Assembly: GCF_030463535.1 (NCBI RefSeq)
Contig: NC_132878.1
Location: forward strand, 89,846,507-89,910,506
Origin: Salminus brasiliensis
Lineage: Eukaryota; Chordata; Actinopteri; Characiformes; Bryconidae
DNA length: 64,000 bases
Direction: 5' to 3'
Within the stretch, counting starts at the first letter, position 1. The number at the start of each line of letters is the position of its first letter. Below, piece after piece: positions 48,650 through 60,279 of this stretch. A program made the translations under genes and the position numbers. Below the pieces are notes generated by a model. It was not told the origin of the DNA, did not search any database, and saw nothing but the letters and a program-made list of their open reading frames with translations.

Positions 48650-49955
48650 TTACACCCACATTTAGTACACAGGATATAGAGTAAGCATGATATCATATCT
48701 TCTACAGGAAATAACACACCAGAAGCAATATTTGATCATGTCTTGTACTGCAAACTGTTCACTGTGTTTTACATATTGGCTGAATGTACTATAGTATAAT
48801 AATATAATATAATCTATATTATATATAATATAATCTTACCTCTCCTCTGACTGACTGATGGGAATTAAAAAGGCATAAATGTTGTGTTTAAGAAACTTGT
48901 ATCTCTGCAACGTAACAAAGCAGTCTACATTGTGCACAAGTGACGTTGGTGTGTCTGTATGGTTCCGCAGGGACACTCCAAAAACACTAGTTGGCGATGG
49001 GGATTCTGTGCTACTGTGTTGACTTCTTTGGCGTACTACAATCAATAGTGACTGATTTTGAGCAGACTATGATGGATTATGAGTAACAGTTACTTTTATA
49101 ACATTGTCTGCAATCTATTATAGAGAAAGGGTTAAAGAAGATGTATGTCTGTATGGCAATTAAACTTGTTCAGTTTGTTCTGAAATAACAAATGGCAGCG
49201 AAAGCAGAAATACAATAGTACTCAGTGGACTAATTACAGTTGCTGCGATCTGCTTTGAGACATCAATCGCGCACAGCATTCTCGTTGCCATGGTAACCAC
49301 TATTTGTTTGCCGGTTACCCATCTCTGAGCTAAAGGTATCACAGAAATGTCTGACAGCATCTTGTTTCAAACATGAACAAGTGCTCTGGGCGTCTTACCA
49401 CATAGCTCACTGTATTGCGAAGGCCAAGAAACACCACACAATAGCCAAAGAGCTTATTCCACTTGCTGGAACATGGACATGGTAAGAGAGATACTGGATC
49501 AATCAGCGGCAGACAAGCATACCCCCTGTCCAATGATACTTTTGCTTGGTGTATTGAAGACATGTCTTATAACATAAAGTGGGTCGCGACTTAATGACCA
49601 TAAGAAAATGAGGCCAGTTGAGAACCCTTCCCAACACCATACTTATGGTGTAAATTAGACACCAAAGCATAAATTGGCTTTAACTTCTTTGTTCGCTGTT
49701 AACCAGTGAAATGTAACAACACCTCATTGGGGAAATATATAATCTTGTAGCTTTGGTTGGACTTCAGAGATCTCAGTGTATTTGCCAGGAGTTTCTACCT
49801 GGCTAAGAGTTTTCCAAGAAATATACTTTGGAGCTTTAATTGTGACTCTGAGATTTTACTGTATTTGTATAGTTCTACAATAGCTAGTTAAAACATTCCT
49901 AGTTAAAATAGTGATAAAGTCGCTACTGATTTGTTTCATAATATGTTTTTTTTTC
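48650..49955. other. Spacer upstream of HHLA2-like 2
   Basis: A TA-rich run lies at about 48785-48835. No coding signal. Any proximal promoter or leader exon of HHLA2-like 2 should be here or further upstream, but I cannot place it. Confidence 0.4.
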
Positions 49956-49977
49956 ACAGAAATCAAGATGTTTCAAG

Positions 49978-52900
49978 ATGAGTCATCTTCTTTGGATATT
50001 ATTAGCTGTCCAAGGTAACTTTTTTTCAAATATACTGTCCTGCATCATACGGAAAGTGTTTTAAGCAATAGGGATTATTAGTTTCAAGACGTGGCTTTAC
50101 AGAAAGATGATAGAATGATAGATGATCATAGAAGTACTACCCAGATCTGCAGATGTTGATCAGAAAATCTGAAAAAAAAAAATAAAAAAATAAATAAATA
50201 GTTGATATTCATAAAACTAACAAAACAGGCCCTGAGTGGTCTAGTGGACTAAGGCGCTGTCACTATGATCAGAGAATCGTTGGTATGAATCCTGGTAATA
50301 CTGCTAACCACTGGAAGCTGAGGCCCTTAAAGAGCACAATTGGCCTTGCTTTCTCCATAGTGGACTTCCCTACATTGCTTCGCAAGCCAGGTATGCAGTG
50401 CTTCCCTCCAGGCACGTTGGTTGCCCGGTGATGTTGCATCAGTCGCAGATCCACTAAAGTGTAAAGCCCACCCGAACCCCCTCCTTACAAGGACTATGTA
50501 TCTCATATTTGTATTATTCATTAATTTTGAACTAATCTTGATGGAGTCTATTCCAAGGGGTCTCCAATAATTATAATCCAGCCATACAACCAATTATAAT
50601 TATTTTTTGATAAATAAAAATGACACACAAGTTAGATTAGGCTTCCAAATACACTTATATTCAGTTCCTGTTCATTTACTGCTATTATAATCCAAAGTTT
50701 TTTATGTTACAGAACAGAGTTGAGGGAAAATATTGATATTATTGTCCATGGCAATGAGAAAGTGTTTGTTGTTGTTTCATCCTCACTGCAGTTAGAACAG
50801 TCCAGCCGCCTGTTTCCGTTACCGTTGCAGCACCTGGCAGTAATGCCACCCTGCAGTGCTCCTTCTCTGCCAGAAAAAGCCTCAATATAACCAACCTCAT
50901 CATAAACTGGCAGTATGGAGAGACGGTAGTCCACAGCTTTTATCAGGGTAAAGATCAGCTAGAGAGGCAGGAGAAGACCTACAGGGGACGGACACATCTG
51001 TTTGAAAAAGAATTACTGGAAGGAAATGCATCGCTGCTGTTAACCAGTCTGCAGCTAAATGATGAGGGCGAGTACACCTGCTATGTGAACAATGCACAGG
51101 AAAGTACAAGTGGAGACATAATGCTGTCACTGGCTGGTGAGTACACTTTGCACCCCTGAAAAATTCCTCATAATGTCTAGATTACTCCTCTTTCACCCCT
51201 TTATTCTGTACCAACAACTAGAATGATGGATTCTTCCATAATCCCATGCTTTACTATTCTAATTTGATTTCTTCTACTGGTCAGCTTGATCAGAAACAGA
51301 AAATGTGCAATCTACAAAGATTGTATAAAAATAAATCCATTCAATCCATCCATCCCCCCATCAAAGTGAACATTGCACATCAATGCACTTTGCCCTCGCA
51401 CAAGACAAATATCTTAGAGGCATTAATTGTTTGGATGTCTGCTTTCTATCACCATCTCTATGTGTAAGTGTCTATAGGCCAGCTTTTACTCCTTTAATCT
51501 TTTCTTCTGTTTATTTTTCAGCTCCTTTTGATGAACCCCTCCTGTCTCTGCAGCCTACCTGTGACAGTGTCAATATCACTGTCACCTTGTCCAATGGTTA
51601 TCCACAACCACAACTTAGATGGCATGACTCTTCTGGTAGAGACCTAGACCAGACGTATTCTTCAGTTCAGCTGGACTCTAGGGGGCGCTATCAGGTGTCC
51701 AGCACAATAAACTTTAGGTCAAACAGCATAGAGACAATCATCATGGAAATGAAGCTAGATGTTCTGAGTCAGACCATCACCCGTGCACTACTCTTACACC
51801 CTCCTCCAGACCCATGCCAAGGTTAGTTTGTGAATAGAGGCGATTAATATAGGACCTGGCCGATAGATGGGTTGTCTGATCCTATTTTCTGGAGAGAGGG
51901 AGACCGAGTTGAGACCAAGACCTAACTAGTCTGTTTTGGCCAACATTGCTTTAAGAGTAATGAGAGAAGCCCTCATGCCATTTATGCTCTTCATAAAACA
52001 TAACTTTACTAAACAATGGGCCTCATTCATGACATGCGATCATGCGGTCATCTTGTTTTTCAGTGTCTTTATTAGTGAAGGGCAAATCTTTACTGGTTTT
52101 TGTTACACATTAATGTGGATTGTGTAACTATAAAGGAGTTTAGGGTACTTAATAGCTAAGAGTGGAAATATCTGCTGGATTTCTGTAGAAAGAGGACACG
52201 TCTTTAGAGATCATAAAGATTTATTAGCTGGGAGTGATGACTGACAAGTAAATTGACTTTATAGAGTATTTATACAACATTTTAGAGCCAGCTTTGAGAA
52301 AAGAGTTCACCAGATCCATGCTATTCCCAGACCTGTACAGGTGCTGTCTGTAGGTGGACGCCTTGGATACTGGAATGTTACAGTGGGTGATTGCCAACAG
52401 ATCAGGAATTTTAGAGGCAGAAGTTGCAGGAGTTTTAGATGGCCTAATCTTTAATGCATTGCTATAGTAAGTTCCCCCACAGTGAGCAACAAATATATGA
52501 AACAAAAATAAAAGGCTGATCACATCATTCAATAAAACACTGTTATAGAATAGTTGTCCTCTATTTTGTAGAGATGTTGATGTTGTGATTTCTCAGGCCA
52601 AGGGCTGTCATATCTTATATTGTGGTTATTGGTAATTCAAAGGTGTGGATTATGATAAAGAAACATGCATGCGAACCCAATTCGCTAACCATTGGTATTT
52701 AGTAGCATACACTTGTTCCACTAGTAAATCTAGTATTTACACAATGTTCATGAATCTTGTGGAAAGTTCTTATACTGTACTCATAGTTTGCTCATGTTTT
52801 TAGAAAGGTTTTATGAATGAGGCCAATTGACTTCATCATGTTTTTCTAAATGTTCATCAAATTACCATAAATAAATATATTACAAATACAAATATGGCTG

Positions 52901-54428
52901 CATTTTTATCTAACTGGCTACAAACAAACACAAACAGCACTGGTTTTAAGTTGTTTGAGTATGGATCACATACAAACCCAATGGTCAAGTCCAAGAACAA
53001 ATACTATGCACTATGCATATCAAATACAATACAGGCCTCACGTAATACATTTACATTTACATTTACATATACATTTACATTTACATTTACGGCATTTAGC
53101 ACACGCTCTTATCCAGAGTGACTTACAAAGTGCTTTGCTATTTACCCAAGAAAAACCTCAGCTAGTTAGAATAGACCAATAATTCAAAGGATACCTCTAA
53201 GCTTTAGACATTATAAGACCTACAAAAGGGTTCTACTGTTATTATGAGTCAAAAGAACTCGTTTTCAGTATTAAATATAACACATTAAAATGTACACCAA
53301 TCAGCAATAACATTAGTAGTATTAGGCACTAATACTGAGTAAGTCCCCCTTGTGCTGAGACATGTACTCCAAGACCTGTGTGGTATCTGTGGACCTCTGT
53401 GTTCTGTGGTATCTCCACCAAGACAGCAGCATACCTGCCTGATGTTTTTGGAGATGCTCTGACCCAGTCTCTAGCTATCACTATTTGACTGGCCCTTGTC
53501 AGTGTCTGACATTCTTATTATTTTCCATTTTGTCCTTACTTTTAACACAAACTTCAAGAACTGACTGATTACTTGTTGCTTAACGTATGCAACACTTTGA
53601 CAGATGTCACTGTAGGTAAAGATAATTAGTATTTTTTACCAGGTGACACTTCACCTGTGCTTATGTTATGGCTGATTGGTGTATTTATTAAACCTTTCGA
53701 CCTCCATGGAACTGCTGAATTGCACTGCTTTCCATGTAATTACTGAATAATAATCCATAGGATGTACTCAAAGTGTTCAAGATGCATCACCTTTATGTGA
53801 TTCTGCTGAGAACTGAAGGTTATTTTGGACAACCGGACAAGCTTTTAAATGATATGTGCAGATGTTATCATGTTTTAGAATTTAAAACCTTAAAATCAGT
53901 TTAGTGTTTTCATTTACCGTTCACAGTGCCATGTCACTACATTCGACTAAGGTAGCTGAGAAAACACCAAACAGTTACTCCTGAAGTTGTATGTGCTTGA
54001 TCACACCAAGAGTCCTTTCACTGGCATTCTTGTTAGTCCTGTGCTCACATTTGCTGAACAGGATTATTTCAGTTTTACAGTCGTCTGACCTGAAAAAAGG
54101 CCTAATATGGTTGTCAGATATGTGAAAACAACATTTGCAGAAGCTCACAGAACAATATGCGACTACATTTTACATAAATCACAAGAACACATTTAAACTA
54201 CATTTTTATGAAAAATTTGATGTGTCAAACAGATTAGAAAAGGAAAACAAATATGGAGAGCTGTGATGCTGAGCAGTTTTTAATGTTTTCTTTCCAGAAT
54301 GCTGCTTGATGTCCTCCACTTCAAGGAACAGGATACCCATGGGAATGTCCCTTTTGATGTTCTTTGGTACACTCTTGGTTCTACTGATAATATTTCTGAA
54401 GAAATGGATGCGAGGAGACCAAATGTAA
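49978..54428 (+). CDS. HHLA2-like B7-family protein 2, complete
   Basis: Four coding exons: 49978-50014, 50792-51136, 51522-51821, 54298-54428; every junction is phase 1 (813 nt, 270 residues). Signal peptide MSHLLWILLAVQ; IgV with C35, W52, C109 (GEYTCYV) and HLFEKELLEGNASLLL; IgC-like domain with GYPQPQLRW and SRGRYQVSS; TM segment SLLMFFGTLLVLLIIF followed by LKKWMRGDQM. ATG 49978 is chosen over the ATG at 49967 because only it gives a hydrophobic signal peptide in the frame that continues. The IgV is strongly HHLA2-like (VVHSFY.GKDQLE). Glycosylation candidates are N30, N44 and N91. As in its paralogue, the second Ig domain lacks the B and F cysteines. It has a ten-residue basic tail, unlike copy 1. 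Confidence 0.88.
50226..50482 (+). mobile_element. tRNA-derived SINE in HHLA2-like 2 intron
   Basis: The 5' head reads like a degenerate tRNA gene: an A-box-like TGGTCTAGTGGAC and a B-box-like GGTATGAATCC 40 nt later. A unique body (CACTGGAAGCTGAGGCCCTT, TTGCCCGGTGATGTTGCATC) follows, ending in GAACCCCCTCC. It is preceded by A-rich DNA (50170-50200). Confidence 0.75.
50792..51136 (+). CDS. HHLA2-like 2 IgV exon
   Basis: 345 nt between ctcactgcag and GCTG|gtgagt. Complete V-set domain: QCSF (B strand), IINWQYG (C strand), RTHLFEKELLEGNAS (D/E strands), LNDEGEYTCYV (F strand). It is the best-conserved part of the pair. Confidence 0.92.
51522..51821 (+). CDS. HHLA2-like 2 IgC-like exon
   Basis: 300 nt after tttatttttcag, ending CAAG|gttagt. 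It has PTCDSVNITVTLSNGYPQPQ, the Trp of strand C, and the B7-typical RGRYQVSSTINF. No Cys occurs in the B or F strand positions. A C-terminal Cys (DPC) lies just before the TM exon. Confidence 0.9.
51822..53035. other. Third intron of HHLA2-like 2, unassigned part
   Basis: 2.5-kb intron; this section shows no element I can name. Confidence 0.4.
53036..53240. mobile_element. SINE-like repeat with (ACATTT)n end
   Basis: (ACATTT)n, then ACGGCATTTAGCACACGCTC, TTATCCAGAGTGACTTACAA, TTGCTATTTACCCAAGAAAA. It matches the reverse of 7712-7810. Confidence 0.75.
53295..53684. mobile_element. Mariner-type MITE with both ends
   Basis: The left end CACCAATCAGCAATAACATT and the right end TTATGGCTGATTGGTG are inverted repeats. 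The interior keeps GAGATGCTCTGACCCAGTCT and TTGACTGGCCCTTGTCA of the same family as 388-815. Confidence 0.8.
54298..54428 (+). CDS. HHLA2-like 2 transmembrane exon
   Basis: After the acceptor tgttttctttccag it encodes ECCLMSSTSRNRIPMG, a TM helix and a short basic tail (KKWMRGDQM), stop TAA 54426-54428. It is the intact counterpart of the relic at 39749. Confidence 0.85.
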
Positions 54429-54808
54429 ATCAACCAAGTATTATGTACACCTACTTGATTTAAATGGATTCTACACTCACTGTCCATGTCATCAGGTCCA
54501 TTTATGATGTGTAGGTTGATGATGGTTGAGGTATGATCTTTTTTGCTTAGTTGGTAGATTCTCTGCATTACTTGCAAACCTTCCTGGACTGTAGTCGAAC
54601 AGTTTCTTTGATTAATTTCGTATTTCATCCTTCACTGACCAAGGCCCCCACGGTATCACCACTGAGCCCTATAAATAATACTGGTTATGTTTTGATATGT
54701 GTGTGGGAACAAAATGCTTGTTGTTGCAGGAAATGTCAGGGCCACAGCTGGGAATGCTAAGAATAGCCATAGGCTGACCACTGATTCAACTTTAGGCCAA
54801 AAATACTA

Positions 54809-54814
54809 AATAAA
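54809..54814 (+). terminator. HHLA2-like 2 polyA signal
   Basis: AATAAA about 380 nt beyond the stop codon; the first such hexamer in the 3' UTR. Confidence 0.6.
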
Positions 54815-55714
54815 GTTTGGTAAAATAATCCTTTGCTAAGCACTCTAACTCGTAACAACCTTTCACCAATTATTTACTAATTAATGAATCTTAATCGCTG
54901 CCAGTTGAACTTCCTATAACAAGAACTATTAGCAGTGTTGGTGACTTGGGGTTCTGACCGTTGATTAACAAGGTAAAAGGAAGGCTAGCAAATTATACCA
55001 AGAATGAGTTGTACTACAACCTGTCAGTAGTTATGTTAATTATATTAATTTATTTTCAAGTTTCAAGTTTCAGGTTTATTATGTACATTTATGAGACAGG
55101 TATAGTCTGAGAGAGAGTGGAGCTAAATATGAATATGTATGTTTATGTCTATTCCTGTTGTATGTATGTAACTTGTTTATTGTTAAGTGCACTGAACTGA
55201 AAAAAGACAGGAGACAGAACAGGCAGTACATTGGTTTGTCATGATTTGACAGTATTCTACGTATGTTAAGAATGTTATAGCCTCTATGTTGTAGCCTCTT
55301 TTCATTGATGAATGGCACGAGATACAATATTATGCAGAAATAGATGTGCTACAGTTAGTAACTATAAACCTTCAAAGTGCAGCTCTAGGACTTCACGATT
55401 CATGTTTACTGAATTGTTACAAAGAAAACATGGGTTATGTATGATAGCAACTCAGACCAAGATCAACCTATACAACTACATCATATATGGTCCTTGACCA
55501 ACAAGGACCAGTATACATAATATTTATTACAGACTATAAAGAAGGCGGTGTTAAAAACAAAAAATCAAACATTCATTATGAGACCTGGAGTGGCAAATGT
55601 GGCAATGACAACTACAAAATGATGGTCAATGAACTTTATGGGAAATGCTTGCTATGTGCAAATGGTGCAGTAAACATTATTGTGGTATAGCTGTTAGAAG
55701 ACCATGAAGAGTGT

Positions 55715-56115
55715 CTAAAGATTTTTTTTTAAGGTAGCGCCCGGATATATACTGGCTTAAGCAGGGGAACACGTCTGGTACTGCAAGATCTGAGTCCCTG
55801 GCGGCGTAGTGTGTTACTGACGGTAGCCTTTGTAACGTTGGTCCCAGCTTTCTGCAGGTCATTTACTAGGTCCCCCTGTGTGGTTCTGGGATTTTTGCTT
55901 ACCGTTCTTGTGATCATTTTGACCCCACGGGCTGAGATCTTGCGTGGAGCCCCTGATCGAGGGAGATTAGCAGTGGTCTTGTAGGTCTTCCATTTTCTGA
56001 TTATTGCTCCTACAGTAGATTTCTTCACACCAAGCTGCTTGCCTGCTGCAGGTCTACAATTTTGTTTCTGGTGTCCTTCGACAGCTCTTTGGTCTTCACC
56101 ATAGTAGAGTTTGGA
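55715..56115 (-). mobile_element. Tc1-like transposase relic, N-terminal half
   Basis: Minus-strand frame 56028-55729 encodes the paired helix-turn-helix region: [55 protein letters not shown] preceding piece at 56103-56030 encodes the [12 protein letters not shown]-type start in a shifted frame. The catalytic half is absent. Remnant ends may lie at 55085 and 56345-56375. Confidence 0.8.
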
Positions 56116-57095
56116 GTGTGACTGTTTGAGGTTGTGGGCAGGTGTCTTTTATACTGTTAACGAGTTCAAACAGGTGCCATTAATACAGGTAATGAGTGGA
56201 GGACAGAGAAGCCTCTTAAAGAAGAAGTTACAGGTCTGTGACAGCCAGAAATCTTATAATCTTATAATCTTATATTATTATTGTCATGTATGTTATTTGT
56301 ATTTCATCCTCTTAATAAATAAACTTTTTGAAAATAGTTCTGTGTATGTTTTTTTCCAAGCACTTTAGTAATACTATGCTAATACTGAGTCAAGCCTTCT
56401 TTTGCTCCAAAAACAGCCTCAGTTCTGTGTGGCATGGTTTTCACATGATGTTGTGAGGTGTTTTTGGAAGGACTTCTCTTGAAAGGAGACTTGTGACAAC
56501 TGTCTTTCAGTTGCAATTATGAATAATTTTATTACAATTAAAAGTACAGTGTGAAGAGAGTCAATTCTCTGTGCCCCTCTGCTCTCTCTCCCTAGACAAC
56601 GAAAAACCTCACATTTTATACCCTAGAACACGTAATATATTGTACATTTCCCATATGTGGGATGTCAATCATCTAGCCCAAGTGTAATCACTCATTTCCA
56701 CCTCAACACATACTTAAACTGTTGGAAACTTTGAGTGACAGTTTCACTTTTTACTCATTAGTGTTTGTTTTATCTGTGATCTGAAATATTTTCGGTTAAA
56801 CAGTTTTTCTGCTTCTTGTTTTCCTGTGACACTCATTAGATCCTGTACCTGGCACATGCTTAAGCAAAAATATTTTCTCATCTGTGGCACTATTTAAACC
56901 TCCTGTTAATCCCAAGCATCACCCATTCACATAGGCTCGCTATTTCACCTACTCTTCAGAAGGAATCACTGTGAGAATATCACTATAATGGTGTAATAAA
57001 CTATGTTAATGTGTAATTTATTCTACATGCATCGTGAGGGGCTGAGTTAGTTACGCACTGTCTTTAATATTAAAATACATTAAAGCTATTCTTTT
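56116..57095. other. Spacer with transposon-end remnants
   Basis: 56365-56475 (ATACTATGCTAATACTGAGT, CAAAAACAGCCTCAGTTCTG) looks like the end of another mariner-type element. The rest is unassigned. Confidence 0.4.
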
Positions 57096-57106
57096 GTTGC
57101 AGACAT

Positions 57107-57531
57107 GGGGCCGCAATCATTTCTACTGTTTTGGCATGTTGACAGTAACAGGTAAGCTGATAAGCTATTAGCTTTGAGACATGGTTACTTTCACCTGGAA
57201 TTCGTGTGCATTTTTAATTTCTCATATTTGGGATTAGTAGGACCTAACAACTATAAAAACTAAACATAGTCTTTGTTGAGGAAGTCATGGTTATATGAAT
57301 TTTGCTGATTTGCTGTATCTGAGGTGGAGGCCTCTAAATCTCTCTCTGGTTCACTGAAGTGTGAAGTTTTCCCTGCAAACCCAAAATATGCATGGTCTAT
57401 TAAACCACTCAGACAGCAGAAAGGCCCCATAACCATGTCAGTGGGGGCTCTCTTCAGGCCATATACATTTATGGTGGGGATACAAGGTATGGCTACAGCA
57501 CAACAGGAGTGTGCAAGACAGGTAGGAATTT
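57107..57531 (+). pseudogene. Possible third membrane-protein unit: leader and Ig-like exon
   Basis: A leader-like block after ttgttgcag opens ATGGGGCCGCAATCATTTCT (MGPQSFLLFW..) and ends AACAG|gtaagc in phase 2, unlike the phase 1 leaders of the two HHLA2-like genes. About 200 nt on, an open block (57324-57521) reads VEASKSLSGSLKCEVFPANP and then YAWSIKP, with Ig-like Cys-to-Trp spacing, and ends GACAG|gtagga. The frame needed to join leader and domain is not available at an obvious acceptor, so either splicing is different or the copy is decayed. No clear F-strand YxC motif is in the main frame. Confidence 0.25.
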
Positions 57532-57821
57532 CTATTTACAATAATTGTTATACCTTTGAACTAATGTAGAGCTTAAAATAATTATTGTCCGACCACCCTA
57601 TTTGTACCACCCCACCAGCTGATTCTTGCTAAAAAAGTGTTGGGCCACTGGGGATCCTCATTACCAAACTTTTGATGGTAAACGGTTTGGTGCACCTGCA
57701 CCTATACCATGTCTGCACGTATTGCAGAAAATGCTTTATATTTTAGAGTCAAAAAATGAAACATAAAAAACTGGTCACTGGTTGGACAAATTGCAGATAC
57801 AGTGCTTCTGTACCATTTCCA

Positions 57822-58540
57822 GGTGAAAGTTGAGATCACACCCCTGCCCATATCTCTGGCAGGAGGGAAGTTAAAAGTGGTGCAAAGGGGGTGGAACGTG
57901 TTGATAACAAAAACTTGTGCTTGGGCTGGAGGTGAAGTACGATTGGAACATGATACTCTACATCACGGTCCCAAGCACCCATTCTGGCCCCCTGGGTGGC
58001 CTTTGTGGGCTGATTGTGGTGCAGAAGCGGACTGGACTTTCTGCACAGGATCCGAGGCAGACTGGAACGCTGATACAGAGTCAGCGGCGGATGGTAACGC
58101 CGGCACAGAGTCAAAGCCAGATGGAACCACCGGCACAGATTCAAAAGCGGACAGAACTGCCAGTACTGAAGCAGATCGCTTGGGAGTCGACAATGGAGCA
58201 GACAAAGGTAACGGGTTGTGCTGGCACAGGAACTGAAGAGGCGGTGGGTGCCACTAGCACAGAAACGGAAGCTGGCGCTGCTAGCACAGGAACGGAGGTG
58301 GTGGGCACTACTGGCACTGTAGCTGAAGCGGCGGGCTCTGCTGGCACTGGCGGTGGGTACCTCTGGCACAAGAACGGTGGACACCGCCAATCACAGAAGC
58401 AGAGGTGGTGAAGCCAATGTTGGAGCAGAGGCGATGGGCACCGCTGTCACAGAAGCTGGCGGCCTGGGCGCAGACACTAAAACTGGGCCTTGGGCGCAGT
58501 CACTGGAGCCAGGATGGACTTTTATTTATAGAAACCTAGT
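57822..58540. repeat. Degenerate roughly 30-bp minisatellite, probably Gypsy-associated
   Basis: About 58020-58520 is built of imperfect units with GGCACAG, GCGGA and ACTGG cores, producing long open frames on both strands (144, 164 and 184 codons) with simple Ala/Thr/Ser/Asp composition. Similar GC-rich repeats sit in the leader region of fish Gypsy elements. The frames are not credible genes. The stretch before it (57822-57960) is open but matches nothing I know. Confidence 0.6.
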
Positions 58541-59479
58541 TTGACACTTTTTGGTCACTGGGCTGAACCTGCAATAATGAACAAGACTGTTTAGTTTAGC
58601 CTACAGATGATGAATGAATCGAATTAAATTAGAATAATGTTTACAATCATTTGTTTGATAAAAACAATTTAACAGGTCATTTAAACAGGATTTAAATGGC
58701 CATCAAGGCTTTACCTCAAATATACTTTAATATAGTGAGTAAAGATATGATTTGTTGTGTTTGTTGTGTTTGTAGAGAAACAAAGACCACTCTGACTGTG
58801 GCTCAGTTGTGACAGAGTGAGAGAGTTACAGTGGCACCCGAATGCCATCCTTAGAGAATGGGGGAGGGAGGAAGAGAGGTCACATCCTAAAATGAAAGAT
58901 TTGACTCCAGTAACTCTGTTTCTCACTCCAAACACCCATTATTGTATAATAGGAAGAGAATGTTTGTTTGTAACAGAGGATCTGTTTGTTTGGATATTTA
59001 CAAACTCTGCTGACACTGATCACTCACACACTCGCACATTTGAGCAGAGCAGTACCCATGCACTGAATGGCTGCAATGGGATAAAATCTGAGGAAAAAAT
59101 GTGATTTTAGCGGTGGATTTTAGCTAGGGTAAGTATTGATAGACATGTCTGTGGATTTCTCTGATGCTGAGTTATGAAGCCTAGAATAATGGCATGTATT
59201 TGCCCCCAAAGCATGGCCATTGGGCTATAAGTATTAAGGAACACCCATACATTGTGCAGAAAGAATCATATGCGAAGGTACATTAAAGGTTCATTAAAAT
59301 GTCCACAAATTTCTCATGCAACCAAGGTTTTTAGGGCATTTAAAGTGGTTCTTTTCAGCCATTGATGAACCTTTTTAAAAGACTGTTATAATAATGTAAT
59401 CAATGTAACATACATATCATTTAAGCTTCAGTGGCCTCCAGGGAATGTACAGTTTGATACTCAGAACAATTATGTCTGT

Positions 59480-59860
59480 TATTACGTGAACTTCACCTGC
59501 AGATTTAACTATCTGTAGATATGACTATCTACCTGGCAATACAGTGTTGATGAGCCCCTAAAATACAGACGATGCTTTACATAATCCGAATGGCATAGCC
59601 GGGAACTCAAACACTATGGGTGCGAAAAGTAGTTTTCCATTGTTTCCTTCTTTAATCCTAACCAAGTTGTAAGTTAAGATCCAATTTGGTTTACAAGCTG
59701 TTCTATGACTACATTAACCAGTGGCAAGATACGAATAAGGTGACCTGGTTCAATCCAGTATAATCAATGCAGGGTCTTAAACCCCCATCTTTCATTTTCA
59801 CAAAGAAAAACTTTAAAGCTGCTGGAGATGTGGAGGGATGAATGAAACAATGGAATAATC
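59480..59860 (-). mobile_element. Ty3/Gypsy reverse-transcriptase relic
   Basis: The minus strand at about 59850-59730 encodes [20 protein letters not shown], the conserved start of Gypsy RT. Lower in the same orientation are degraded RT bases up to about 59480. Frames are broken. Confidence 0.75.
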
Positions 59861-60174
59861 TGTCCAAAATAAAGAAATGTTTTCTGAATGAAAAGCCAGT
59901 GCAAAGCCATGGGTAAAAACAAGGATTTTGCGCCCATACCCAGAGTAAGAACTTTAGTAGTAACCCCCACACGCTTTCTCATGAATGATGCCTTATGCCT
60001 GTGTGGGCAAACCTGGTATTTAACAGCACACAACTGTAAAATGCACCTTAAAAACAATGTAAACATAAATCTACTCCATTATCAAAAAGAATACCTGAAT
60101 GAATTATTTACTTTTCCAGACATCAACATTTAATGTTCAAATATATAATTCATCTTCTCTTTTTAATTCCATAG

Positions 60175-60279
60175 ACCCTGAACACTTGTTGTTTGTGCCA
60201 GCTGCTCTGGCTGCCCTATTATTTGAAACTATTGTATCAGTGGCCCTATTGTATATCATAAAAAGATATGTGGTTTAAA
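60175..60279 (+). other. Possible transmembrane exon of the third unit
   Basis: After ttaattccatag one frame reads PEHLLFVPAALAALLF, then ETIVSVALLYIIKRYVV and stop TAA at 60277-60279. This is a convincing 20-25-residue hydrophobic helix followed by basic residues. It requires a phase 1 donor, whereas the Ig-like exon at 57324-57521 ends in phase 0 of its main frame. A further block at about 60480-60585 (acceptor tctaatttcag) is open for 28 codons and could be a tail exon. Linkage is unproven. Confidence 0.3.

Noticed and set aside
50226..50300. Functional tRNA gene
   Set aside because: A- and B-box-like blocks are present, but the acceptor stem does not close convincingly and the sequence continues into a SINE body.
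57836..58390. 184-codon minus-strand frame
   Set aside because: The same repeats are open in other frames on both strands; composition is repetitive and no start context or domain is present.
59709..60066. Minus-strand cellular genes of 87 and 100 codons
   Set aside because: The 87-codon frame contains the Gypsy RT signature [14 protein letters not shown], and the 100-codon frame is an overlapping shadow; both are retroelement remains.
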